Source of the DNA: Brachycybe producta
Taxonomy: Eukaryota; Arthropoda; Diplopoda; Playtdesmida; Andrognathidae
NCBI GenBank assembly: GCA_036925085.1
Contig: JAUPFP010000006.1
Location: forward strand, 4,801,131 to 4,865,130
Length of the DNA: 64,000 bases
Direction of reading: 5' to 3'
Under the pieces are notes generated by a model that ran no database searches, had not been told where the DNA came from, and worked only from the letters and a program-made list of their open reading frames with translations. Made by a program: the position numbers and the translations under genes. Shown piece after piece: positions 13,577 through 24,900 of the stretch (position 1 is its first letter; every line of letters starts with the position of its first letter).

Positions 13577-13877
13577 ATTATACCAAAGGCGAAATCGAGT
13601 AAGTTCCAAGCGGTAGACTCAAATTTCACACATGGCGAAATCAAGATAAAACATTATACAGGTAGTTCAACTAAGAGCTCTTCCTATTAGAAAATTCCAT
13701 GCCAGAGCTACTTTTGGTCCAATAGATGGCGCCACAATTACTTAGAGCCTCTTCGTTTACACTGCAGTTCAATTTAAAATACATACATTATATATTCAAG
13801 GTTTTCTTTGTAAGAGAAAAAGAAAAATAACTGAAGAAATTAGGAATAAAAAAAACCTTGAAGAGAGACTATACAAG

Positions 13878-14030
<153 letters not shown>

Positions 14031-14109
14031 AAGTGCTGTACAAATCACATATACATGTATAAAATATATTAAATTTACGGCTGTTTTATTTTTATATTTT
14101 TTTTAAAAC

Positions 14110-14141
14110 AATATATATATATTATATATATAATATCCCAG

Positions 14142-14177
<36 letters not shown>
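14110..14177. repeat. (AT)n and (TG)n microsatellites
   Basis: 14110-14134 is an AT-alternating run. 14144-14177 is a pure TG run of about 17 repeats, followed by a short TCTA run. Confidence 0.95.
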
Positions 14178-14178
<1 letters not shown>

Positions 14179-14477
14179 TATCTATCTGTACGTCTGTGAT
14201 AACGCTGTGCAAACATTGAAACACGTCGGAATTTATATAAATTTAAATGAATAAATGAACTGCTTTTTTTTTTCTCAAGGTCAACTATATGTTGCACCCT
14301 TCCCATCAAAAACCCCATGATATTAAATTGGAGAGGGGAAAAGGTTAGAAAGTGTAGAGGAGGGGGAGAGAAACGTGAAGGGGCAAAAAAGTGGGAGGGG
14401 GTGACTGAAGGGGTTTCTCTTTCAATTATAAAAAAGGGGAGGGGATAATAGTAGCAAAATTAAACTACAGTTTATCA

Positions 14478-14618
14478 CAGGCAATTGTGCCCAGCATTAG
14501 AATTTCTTTTGCTCCGCCCTTTTATGAACGTCATCAATTTCTAATTGGTTTGTTACTTGGTCTGACGTCATAAAAGGGCGGAGGAAAAAAAATTCTAATG
14601 CTGGGCACAATTGCCTTG
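14478..14618. mobile_element. Foldback MITE with about 55-bp inverted arms
   Basis: The left arm reads GGCAATTGTGCCCAGCATTA, then AGAATTT, CTCCGCCCTTTTATGA and CGTCA. The right arm is its reverse complement, ending CACAATTGCCTTG. Between them lies a short loop containing TTTCTAATTGG. A related but shorter-armed element lies at 42744-42943 and shares the CGCCCTTTTATGA and CTAATTAGAAATTGATGACG parts. I see no clear target duplication here. Confidence 0.75.
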
Positions 14619-14652
14619 AATTTTGCTCCCGTCATTTATGACAGGTTACCCA
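14619..14652 (-). repeat. Fragment of the GGTAACC-CGTCATAAATGACGG repeat
   Basis: Read on the minus strand it begins GGGTAACCTGTCATAAATGA and continues CGGGAGCAAAATTC. The same sequence heads the tandem pair at 58499 and 58675. The element class is unknown. Confidence 0.5.
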
Positions 14653-14752
14653 ACTAGTTTTTATGTACATGTATTTGTGAACGAGGACCTATATTTATAT
14701 GTAAAAGTGATTTTCACCTTTAGGTACATTTTAGGTACTTTACATACATATA

Positions 14753-15118
14753 CAGTAGGACCTCGATTACCTGTCACCTATTGTACTCAGGTACAAAACG
14801 CGTTTGGGTCGGGTTGTACATATAATAATTTATTAAATCGTAAAATTAAATGTATTACACATGTACAATACATATGATGATATGTACATTATACGTACAT
14901 TTTATTGCAAAAAATAGACAATTTTAATTTTAAAAAAAGTCAGCAATATTAAAAGTAGTAGTAAAAGTCAGCTAACATTAAAAGTGATAGTCAAAGTCAG
15001 TTAATATTTTTGGAAGGAAGGGGCATATGGTGTCGGGTGGTCAATTTATAATTAATAATAATTTAATAATTGGAAAAATTTCTTACATTAAGCCCTGCGG
15101 ATAACAGGGGTTCTACTG
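14753..15118. mobile_element. pogo/Tigger-like non-autonomous DNA transposon
   Basis: Left end CAGTAGGACCTCGATTACC. The right end read as reverse complement is CAGTAGAACCCCTGTTATCC. Both are flanked by TA (14751-14752 and 15119-15120), the duplication expected of Tc1/mariner/pogo elements. The CAGTRGRACC...TTA terminus is typical of the pogo/Tigger branch. The 366-bp body has no transposase homology and contains several short ATTAAAAGT-type repeats. Confidence 0.75.
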
Positions 15119-15293
15119 TATAATAAATGACAAACAACAGTGACATTCATTCTATCATTGTGAAGACCATTTTTTTTATAACTTGTTTTTATAAAAATTG
15201 TTATGCTGAGAACCCTCGCAACATTGCCAGGAAGCTTGTTCCGAAGTACAATACAACAATTGAGAAAAAGAATAAAACAAATATGGATCAGCA

Positions 15294-16394
15294 CAGGGAC
15301 GTCATTTGGGGGGGGGGGCAGGGGGCATCTGCCCCCCCCCCCCCTGAAAAACAATTTTTATATGCATGTCAGCCCATTTGAACCTATTGTTAAACATGAA
15401 CTTTAACAAATAAATAAAAAAATATCAACTATCAAATAATTGGGTCTCCCTAAAATGCAGAAAATGCAGAAACTGCAGAAAACTGTATGGTGCTTTATAT
15501 AACGCCTTTGAATGAGATGAAACTGCAGAATCTCATACGAATTGGCAGAAATTCACTTCAAATAAGTCAATTTAAAGTGAAATTGCAGAAAATGCAGAAT
15601 TAAACGTATTTAAATAAACCCAAATTAATTGGAATTTGCAGAAACGTATTTAAAACAACCCAAATTAACGTGAAATTGCAGAAAATGTAGAAACGTAATT
15701 AAAACAACCCAAATTAATTGGAAATTGCAGAAAATGCGGAAACGTATTTAAAACAATTCAAATTAATGGGAAATTGCAGAAAATACGGAAACGTATTTAA
15801 AACAATCCAAATTAATGGGAAATTGCAGAAAATGCGGAAACGTATTTAAAACAATCCAAATTAATGGGTAATTGCAGAAAATGCGGAAACGTATTTAAAA
15901 CAACCCAAATTAATGGGTAATTGCAGAAAATGCAGAAACGTATTTAAAACAACCCAAATTAATGGGAAATTGCAGAAAATGCAGAAACGTATTTAAAACA
16001 ATCCAAATTAATGGGTAATTGCAGAAAATGCAGAAACGTATTTAAAACAACCCAAATTAATGGGTAATTGCAGAAAATGCAGAAATGTATTTAAAACAAC
16101 CGAAATTAATGGGAAATTGCAGAAACTCATTAATTTGAGTTATGTTAAATAAGTTTCTGCAATTTCACATTGATTTGTGTCTTTTTATGTGAGTTTCTGC
16201 AGTTTCTGTATTTTCTGCAATTTCTGCATTTTAGAGTTTTTTCAAATAATTTTTTATAAATTTGGAATAAAATATGATATATTGAATATTCGATTCCCCC
16301 CCCCCCCCGATATCCCCACCTGCTTTGTAAAATAAATTGACAAGGTGGTCAGGTTTTGCCCCCCCCCCTGAAAAAAACTGAAATGACGTCCCTG
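15294..16394. mobile_element. Non-autonomous hAT element, 1101 bp, intact ends
   Basis: The 14-bp terminal inverted repeats are perfect: CAGGGACGTCATTT at the left and AAATGACGTCCCTG at the right. They are flanked by the identical 8-bp duplication GATCAGCA (15286-15293 and 16395-16402), the length made by hAT transposases. Both ends are followed by G- or C-homopolymer tracts and a second inverted pair (CTAAAATGCAGAAAATGCAG at 15450, its complement near 16210). The centre is a 49-bp minisatellite. There is no transposase, so it would have relied on a helper in trans. Confidence 0.93.
15590..16130. repeat. 49-bp minisatellite inside the hAT element
   Basis: About eleven copies of a unit containing TTGCAGAAAATGCRGAAACG, TATTTAAAACAA and CCAAATTAATGGG. 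Successive ATTGCAG positions, for example 15822 and 15871, are 49 bp apart. The outer copies are more diverged than the central ones. Confidence 0.9.
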
Positions 16395-16667
16395 GATCAG
16401 CAGTGATAGTCTTTTTCTACTCACATACAACGTTTTTCTCAAACATGGAGTTTAGCTACCTTCCTAAAAATCTTGGAAAATAAAATTAATTAAGTTGGGA
16501 GAAAGAAAAAAAACATTGCCAAAAAAAGCAAATGCCGTAGACAGCGCCAACACAAAAAATAAAACATGCTTAGCAAATCTACTTGCACTCTAGGCATTTA
16601 TAGCCAGTTAGGCCAGATTTCTAGAAGAAATTGCTGCAGCTTTGATACTAAAGGGGAATCATTGCAG

Positions 16668-16960
16668 GAAAAAAAATCATAAAATTGTGACAATCATACT
16701 TTATGATGTCACTGCTTGCGCAATATTATTTTATGAAGTACATATTATACTGTAGAATAATCAGTCAATCTCTATCATATGATAATATTTAATTTTAATT
16801 TTATTTTGGAGCTATTAGAAGGTTAACAGTTAGAAATGACAATTTAATGTCATATGCCAGTATTATGATTATTATCTTTCTATCATGAAAGATTAATATT
16901 GATAAAGTCTTGACAACAAAGTATTTCACAAATATACTAGCATTTCACAGAATGACCAAT
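16668..16960. repeat. Dispersed ATAAAATTGTGACARTCAT repeat, copy 1
   Basis: It starts AAAAAAATCATAAAATTGTG then ACAATCATACTTTATGATGTC and ACTGCTTG, and ends with the AAGGTTAACAGTTAGAAATG and ACAATTTAATGTCAT segment. Related copies lie at 17695, 18185, 29612, 53362 and 62740. The pattern of short inverted TGACAGTCAT/ATGACTGTCA motifs suggests a MITE of unknown superfamily. Confidence 0.65.
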
Positions 16961-17694
16961 TGGCCTGGTCAATTTGTAAGATAAATGTCATGTATCAAGT
17001 CAATGTGCAGGATTTCCATAAAACAAAATATCTGCAATCTGCATAAAGACAAATGATAGAAAATCTTTAAAAATTCAAATGAATTAAAACAATGTACATA
17101 AACAATGCATACATTTTAGTAAGAAACATCTAGTTAAAATCATAGGCTATTAATCTGATATGAATCATTAAAGTGCTGTTCCGAAAAATTGATCATTGTC
17201 AATTTATCAGTCTCAGTTCAATTTCGAAAACTGATTGAAAAAGAAATTAATAGTGATTAGAATTAATTGCCAAAACAACTGATTGTGACCGTAGAATGGA
17301 TCACTTTTATAATTGGTCATCAAATACAGGGTGGCGAAAAATATATAAATGTCTTAAAAAAGATTTTTTAGCTAAGTATTCTGCAATTTTTTTAACAATA
17401 AACTTTCATGATAATTTGAAAGTGAACCACTAATTTTTATATGCTTTATTGGTCTAAATAAGTTGAAAATACGTGACATTTGAAAATCACCATGTTCATT
17501 TGTATTATTATCCTGGGGCTTCTTTACAGAAAAAACTGACTTAATAAAATGCACTACTAAATTAAATCCAGAATTCTACGATTGTAAGAGTGCCTAGGAT
17601 TTGGGCTTCTCTTTCTGGTGAGTAAAGACAAATTGCAGCAAAGTCATGTTTTTATCTGCTGTATTGAATGAATTGAGTTGTAAAATCTAGACAA

Positions 17695-17965
17695 AGAGAC
17701 AATGATATGTATTATTTCTGATTGCATCATTTTATTTTATATTATAACAATTATTATTATTATTGTAACAATCACATTTTGTGATATCACTGCTTGTGTG
17801 CTATTATTTTATCATTATCATATCATTCTCTATATTGATCAATCGTATTCATATGATGGCAGTCATAATATTTTAGGTTATGGTTTTGAGATTGTTACAA
17901 GGTTATGAGCTAGATATGACAATTTACTGTCAATTCTTATTATCTTTGATAATTACCAGATTTCA
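17695..17965. repeat. Dispersed ATAAAATTGTGACARTCAT repeat, copy 2
   Basis: It contains TTGTAACAATCACATTTTGT, GATATCACTGCTTGTG, and the right-half motif TTGTTACAAGGTTATGAGCT then AGATATGACAATTTACTGTC. Order and orientation are the same as in copy 1. Confidence 0.65.
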
Positions 17966-18184
17966 TTCTACTGGTTCTATTTGCATTTTTAGAACTTTCA
18001 AGCCTTTTCACTTTTTAGTTTCCAAGACTGCTTGCCTATTTCAAACAAATGCTGAGAAAATGCACGAGTTTGCAAAATTTGAAAATTGTTTGTCATAAAA
18101 AAGTAGAATATTTCTTTTTTTTATATGTTTGTTATATGAGATGATCCACAAGTCTACACATAAGATGCTAGTATTTGCCAATAA

Positions 18185-18490
18185 ATAATGTCATTGGGGG
18201 TCATTACAAAAATGACATGACCGTCACATGACAGTAAATTGTTATATCTAGCGCCTAACCTTGTAACAGTCACAAAAACAAATTACAAAATATTAGTATG
18301 ACAATAACATACTGTAATAGTCATAATATAATAGGGCACAAGCAGTGACATAATATGCTCACAATTTTATCACTTTTTCTGTAATGAGACTCCTGTAATT
18401 TGCTTCTGTAGCTGTTACACGGTTATGAGCTGCATATTACTGCTATATGACAACGAGTCTTTACTACCTTTCTGTATAATTATCTTTGCG
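18185..18490. repeat. Dispersed ATAAAATTGTGACARTCAT repeat, copy 3, inverted and compound
   Basis: It contains AACCTTGTAACAGTCACAAA, AACAAATTACAAAATATT and GCAGTGACATAATATGCTCA, ending TTTTTCTGTAATGAG. The orientation is opposite to copies 1 and 2 in its first part. A second right-half motif, GTTACACGGTTATGAGCTGC, follows at about 18415. This may be two overlapping copies. Confidence 0.55.
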
Positions 18491-18886
18491 GGTGCTTTGA
18501 ACCCCAATAATTACAAAGAAATTTGTAACAACCAATAGGCCTACTATGAATCATTTATTGCCGCTCTAATATTAAATAATTGTATGGTCAGTTAGCTAAG
18601 TGGTCACAAATTAAAAAAAAATATCTTATTTAATTGTTTGCAGAATAATTTCTGGTTGTTTACAAAACCCTCACAATATTGTTTGTTACAGCCTCATATA
18701 AGATATAAATATATATATATACGAACATAAGCCTAATAAAGTTATTAATAAATAATAAGACATAAGATTGGCTCCTCCATCGGTTTGTTCCGTCACAGCT
18801 CTTAAGTAAGCGCAATTAGCTTAAAGTGATGATGTCACGCTGACAGAAGCCAAATGAGGCGTTTTCAAGGATGTAACTATACATAT

Positions 18887-18892
18887 TATAAA
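18887..18892 (+). promoter_or_regulatory. Possible TATA box of the CPVL-like gene
   Basis: TATAAA followed by further TATATAA sequence, 92 bp upstream of the predicted initiator ATG at 18984. The region is AT-rich, so chance occurrence is likely. Position is the only support. Confidence 0.3.
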
Positions 18893-18983
18893 GTATATAT
18901 AATAATTGGCAGTGGTGGTAACCACTCGAGATACTTTCTCGGCACGATATAGTCACTTGTGTATTAGAACTGTATCTTTAACA

Positions 18984-21900
18984 ATGAAATCTAACAGACA
19001 GAAACCAAGTTATTTGTCAGATGCATCTTTAACGATTTTACTCGTAACGTCGCTCGGGTTACTCAGTTCGTGTATTTCTGCTCAAAATGTGTTCGATGAC
19101 ACCAACCTCACCACCACTACCATTTTTAGCTTTGAAAATACAACGGCAGTTCCGTTAAACAGTACTGAACAAAGTACAGTTGACCTAACTGATTTTAATA
19201 CTACAACTGAAGAAAATCCAACCACTGAAGCAAATATGACAACTGAAGCAATTGCAACAACTGAATCGAATGCAGTAACTGAGCTGAATATTACAACTTC
19301 AGCAAATCCTACAACTTCAGCAAATCCTGTCACAGAAGGTAGTATTTCAAGTGAATTGAATGCAGCAACTCAACCAAATACAGTACCAGTAACTGTAACA
19401 AGTACTGTAGCTGAATCGAGCACAGTAACCACCGAACCAAGTGACACTCCCACATTGCAACAACCTTTATACCTCACTCCACTTATTGAAGCCGGTGATT
19501 TTACCAAAGCACTTTCACTGTGTGCAGTCAACTACACTGGTTTCAGTGCTACAAGTTATGCTGGACTAATTACAATTAATGCAGAACTCAACTCAAACAT
19601 GTTCTTTTGGTTCTTTCCTGCAACACAGGTATAATAATTGATGGATATTTTTAGAGTGACATTGTCTTTTGCAAACTACTATAACAATTTTCCTTTTGAA
19701 GGATATTATCATTAAAATAAGTGATTCAATTTATCTTCTAGGTTGTAAAACATTTTAAAACGCAGGTTGACATCTTGACGTCAAAGTTAGATGTAACAAG
19801 TTTTAATAGATGTCCCAATATTATCTTTACTTTTTTTTTTAGCAATTTATAAAATTATTTGCATCATTCTATCAATATGTATGTTGATTTTATATTGCAA
19901 GCAGTGGCGTCCTGAAGGGTATACGGCAGGGGTACTCAACCAGGGGGGATTTCAGGGTTTCATGGGGGAACTGTTTAGTCTGACATTGAGTAATTATGAA
20001 TATCAACAAACTACTTTTATTCAAGTTTTCAAATCCATTAACATCTTCTATTGCTATTAATTCAGTAAAACTCCACTACGAAAGTAATTCAAGTAAAGGT
20101 CGGGACACAGATGACAGGCCAACACAGGGCCGGGATGAGCTATCAAACTGCTTCCAGATCGTGATGTGGCATGATGTTTTTTTTAAAGGTTGAAGTTATA
20201 CGGCTACACGAAGAAAGTGGCCCGTCGCCGTGAACAAGTAAACATGACAATATCCAGCCAGGTTCGGTGACAGTGCCACGGCACTATTCTGTCACGGCAC
20301 GCTGTTGTGAAAACAGACGCAGTGAATTTAACGATGCAATTTCTCCACCGGGTGACAGCCGTCGCAAAGCCGACCTCCGGCGCTGACTTGGCCCGGACAT
20401 GTGTGTCCCAGCATTAAATGTATAGGTACCAATATAGAAAAAATAAAAGATTTTCAACATGGAATGCGCTATTTGAGTCAGACAAAGGAGGAAATGACAT
20501 TCTTACATATGGTGAAAAGTTTGCTTGGGGCAAAAAAGGTTGAGAACCACCTGTTGTACGGTGAATACCAGCAGAGAATTTTAAAGAAAGGCGTATACCC
20601 ACCACAAATCCCCAAAATACACTGGCATACACAATTGTGTTTGAAGGGTATGTGGCATATACCCACCAATAAATGCAATAGAGGCCTAATAAAAAATGCA
20701 CAAGTTTGAAATTAACAGAAAAATACTAAGAACTAAATCCATCTTACAAGAGAAAATAACAAAATAAGTAATTAAAGCCAGTTGCAAATAGAAATTATAA
20801 AAATTTTACTCGCTACGCTCGCTGAATAGTCTACAATTATGAAAAGTGACATATTTCATTGCTGACAATAAGGCAAAAAAGATGAGAGAAGTTTCCGGTA
20901 TTTATACATTTTCCTGGAAGCCTGGAAATGATTTTCTTCCAGGTCGTTTTCTCCCCTAGTTCATATTCCTACACCCAAAGCCGGATTATCGATTAGGCTA
21001 AGTAGGCTGAGGCTTTGGGCATCGGAGCCCTTATGGCCCAGTGCAAAACTTACGCAATATTACAATAATAATTGGCATTTTATTGCCTATATCATGTGAA
21101 GGAGTCCCAATCACCAAATTAGCCTTGGGGCCCCTATTAGCTTAATCCGGCACTGCTTGCACACTCACATCACCATCTCTACTTACCCCTCCCCTCCCTC
21201 TCCCCCGCCTCGCGTCTTTTATAAACTCAAAAATGTAAATTTTGAAGTATTTTCTACTGCAACAAGTGACAAACATCGAACGCAAAGGAATGCAGAAATA
21301 TAAAGAAAACTTTTACTGATCTTTATAATGTATATTTTCCGCTTCTTTTTTCAGGCATGACATGTTACTTAGAAATTTAACATGTTAACAATTTAACATG
21401 TACTGTATATTAAATGTGTTATGTTAGTTTTTTGACTTTTAAATGCCTTGATTTTATTTTAAGTATTTTCTTAAAACTATTTTAAATTTATTAATTTTTA
21501 GGTCAAGAATTTAAAACTATTAAGTACTAATAATTGTCTATCAATGTTATCCATCTATTCCATCATTGTCAACAATACATAGAATGATGCAAACATTTCT
21601 AGTAATTACTACAAAGGAAAGTTACTGTAGGAACATCTACTGTATATTTAAATATTTAGTGTGAATTTTATAATCATTTAAAATGAATTCTGGGAACACT
21701 TTGATATCTATTATCCCTAAATGCCAGCAACTCAGTCATAGTAAAATTATGTTTTTAAAAGCATAATTTGAACGTTTTTGTTAAAAATACAAAATGTACA
21801 TGCGTTTATATTAATTTTTAGAAAACTTTTATAAAATTAATTTTAAGATTTGTGAGTTTTTTTAGTTTTTTAGTTTTGTTAAGGTAATTAATCGAACTAA

Positions 21901-24900
21901 TTTATTGCTAAGACAAGAGAACAGCAGTGGAGGATTTACCATTTTGCCGCCCCTAGGCAGCAACTGAAAACACATGGCCTATACTTTCTTAAAGTAATAA
22001 AGTTACTTTTGTATGCTTTTAACAATGGTAATGTCAACTGTTTTGTCAGAAGTGGTCATTCTGGCTCTTGTTACATCAATTACTCTTGCCAACCAAGTTA
22101 TATTAGGCAGTTTATTGTTTTACAATACTTTTTTTTGTATCCAAAACGAATTTCCCCCAAAAAAATTTTACAATTTGCCGCCCCAAAAAATTTACCGCCC
22201 TAGGCAGCTGCCTACTCTGCCTATTGGTAAATCCGCCCCTGGAGAACAGTAGAGTTGGACATAAGTTATTGTGCACTTTAGAAGCAACATAAACAACCAT
22301 TTGAAAATGTTTTACAAATTAGAAGAATAAATTCATCAATCACTTAAGAAGACCATAACCTCCAGAAATTTCTTGACTTAACCAACTTAACCAACTTAAC
22401 CAACTATTGCCAAAATGATTAATTTTTAAAATAAAAATGAAGTGATTAAAATTATTTTAAAAAATTAAAAACTTGGAATGTTGTATTGAGTTGAGTAGGA
22501 ATACGGAATACATGTATTTGTGGTGACTACATTGGCAACTAAGTAAGAGGAGTCGACTTTCGTTTTTTGAAGTTAAAAACATTGTTTAGTGACTCATGAA
22601 AAGTCACTTAATTTTTAAGTTTTTATGATTTGAATGATTTTCTTATTTTAAAAATTATTTTGGCAATCGTTGGTTAAATTTTGAAAATATTTTAACAAAA
22701 AAAATCCTGGGGTTATGGTCTCTTTCAATGCTTTCAATGAACGTTTTTTTTTTTAAAAAAAACTTTCCTACTTCCTTTTCTATATGACAACCATGTTATT
22801 AAATGAAACATAAAGTTGGTGGCATCAAGTGCTTTTGACACACGCAAATAATTTCATTCAACGGAATTAATTCTGTGGTGACTAATGGCAGCATCTATCT
22901 CACAATAAATAATATGCGTCAACTGTACAACAACTCAACCTGCGTCAATGCATCCATGCATGAAAATGCTACATTAAAATTGTGCACACTAGTTGACGCA
23001 TTGCATAGACACCTCGTTAAAGTTTTAGTTCCGCTTTGATTAAAGTGCATCAACTGCTATACAGTACTTGCAACAGTGTTGACTTCATTGTCAACCTGGC
23101 ATACAAATTATAAGTTTCTTAGTATGCAACCGGGACAGTTCTTTAGCTTAATGAACACTGTTATATTTCATGTAAATTATGATTATATTATTGCTCAACT
23201 TGCTGTGCTCCCTCACTTCAAGATGCAGGAACAACGTGTAGTGTAGGGGATGCACAGTGCAAAGCACTGGCACGCTCAGAACTTAAATGGTATTCCCACA
23301 AGGAAGGCTGACAGGGCTCGAGCCTGGGGGCCCGGGATTAGGGGGCCCAGCATGGCGGGTCAGCCAGCTAAGTGAGATGAACAGAAGACAAAAAAATTGC
23401 AAGGTATATTTGCCAATATCTGTCTCACCATTAAACTGCTTTGTACAGTACCAGGTATACTGTTTCTTCAGCTGAAAGATTGTTACACAGACTCACAAGA
23501 AGCACAACTAGTCAAGATTTTAACTAAGCAAGTTAATTTTCCTGAAGTTATTGAAAAAAATTGTGTCGACAAAAGCTACAAAAGACATTTAAGTTTTTAT
23601 TATGTAAATCCATATAGTTTTTTAATAAATATAAATATTACTTTTGTGTCATAATTTAAAATGACATATTATTCTAAATCCTGTAGAGCATCACGCTATC
23701 TTTAACCTTAGCGGTAGGTAGGAAGGCCCGCCAAAAATCCTCGCCTGGGAGGGCCGCTTCAGGATGTGTGGGCAATAAATCCCCTAATAGCTAGCTTCCA
23801 ACTTCAACACTTGTCGTGGTTTGAGTTGGCTATACACCAGTCTCAACAGTTAGGACTGATGTTGCTATAATGTGTACCGGGCTTTACTTTATTTTAGAGT
23901 ACAGGGGGGGGGAGGGTGGAACTCAAGCTTAAGTGTACTCAAAAACAACTGTTGCTTGATATAATGTTGGCAACAACAAAAAAAAATTTTGCTTTTAATA
24001 ATAATTATAATTATATGTATTATATTTGACCACCAATTTTGTAACCCACAAACAGAAAGACACATCTGTGCCACTTTTGATATGGTTAAGTGGTGATCCC
24101 GGAACAAGTAGTGTTGAAGGAGTATTTGGACAATCTGGACCTTTCACACTCAATCAAGATTTGTCACTCACAGCAAATAACAACAACTGGGCAGCTTCAT
24201 ATAACATCTTGTACATTGATGCTCCATTAGGATCAGGTATATATATATATTTATAATATTTAAAAAAAATTATTACTAACAAAAATCCTATTCATTAATA
24301 TTTCATCATATTGCATGTCAATTTGTCATTTTATTTTCTCACATATAGTATATGTCTTCGACCTCGATAAGTACAATAAAAAAATTTCTGTGTCAATTTT
24401 ATTAATTGGCAAAACACGAGAAAAATAGCTGTAATTATCTACAGTATGTCCAGCTAGCTATATATTCAATAATATTGTCTACCATCTCCATTATGTTAGT
24501 TTCCAATTATGAAATATTTATGGTGTGATGATGTCATTCATAGTCCCCTTTAATACTATTTTTTTTAAAAAGAAGAGTTTGTCATTATTAAATTATAATC
24601 AAGGATGTTTTGTTTTTGTTTTCTTCTAGGTTTTAGTTTTACTGATTCCGATACTGAATACGCGACCGATTCCAATCAAGTGGCCGTTCAGATTTACAAG
24701 TGTTTACTCCAATTTTTCACATTATTTAGTCAATATCAAAACAATGATGTTTACATTGTGGGCACATCTTACTCTGGTATGTTGCTATCATGAATGTGAG
24801 GCCTATGTTAATAAACCTTTCTTTAGCATTACTTAGTGTACACTGGCACTAAAAACGATCAAAATTTCAGCAAGGTGTCCATTAATGCTTAAGATCTTGG

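Larger units (their letters stand above)
10541..13760. repeat. Three diverged tandem copies of a complex repeat
   Basis: The start motif GAAACTCTGAAAAAGACGCA occurs at about 10541, 12418 and 13241, each followed by GGCGGGAAAA and ACCGCCAAAAAAA. Blocks inside the first copy recur in order: 11240-11425 is repeated at 12520-12715 (including the palindrome GTTACCATGGTAAC in both), and 11860-12310 at 12710-13150. The block AACTCAACTAAGAGCTCTTCC ... CCAATAGATGGCGC near 11750 recurs at 13668. Copy lengths differ (about 1877, 823 and 520 bp), so each has lost segments. No protein is encoded. The element class is unknown. Confidence 0.75.
16395..18886. other. Region without recognised gene, apart from dispersed repeats
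   Basis: AT-rich. It contains three copies of the dispersed ATAAAATTGTGACAGTCAT repeat listed separately. I find no exon-like open frame with a recognisable product. Confidence 0.5.

Noticed and set aside
18906-18983. Upstream extension of the CPVL-like protein
   Set aside because: The frame is open, but its start is not an ATG and it would bury the signal peptide. The ATG at 18984 fits better.
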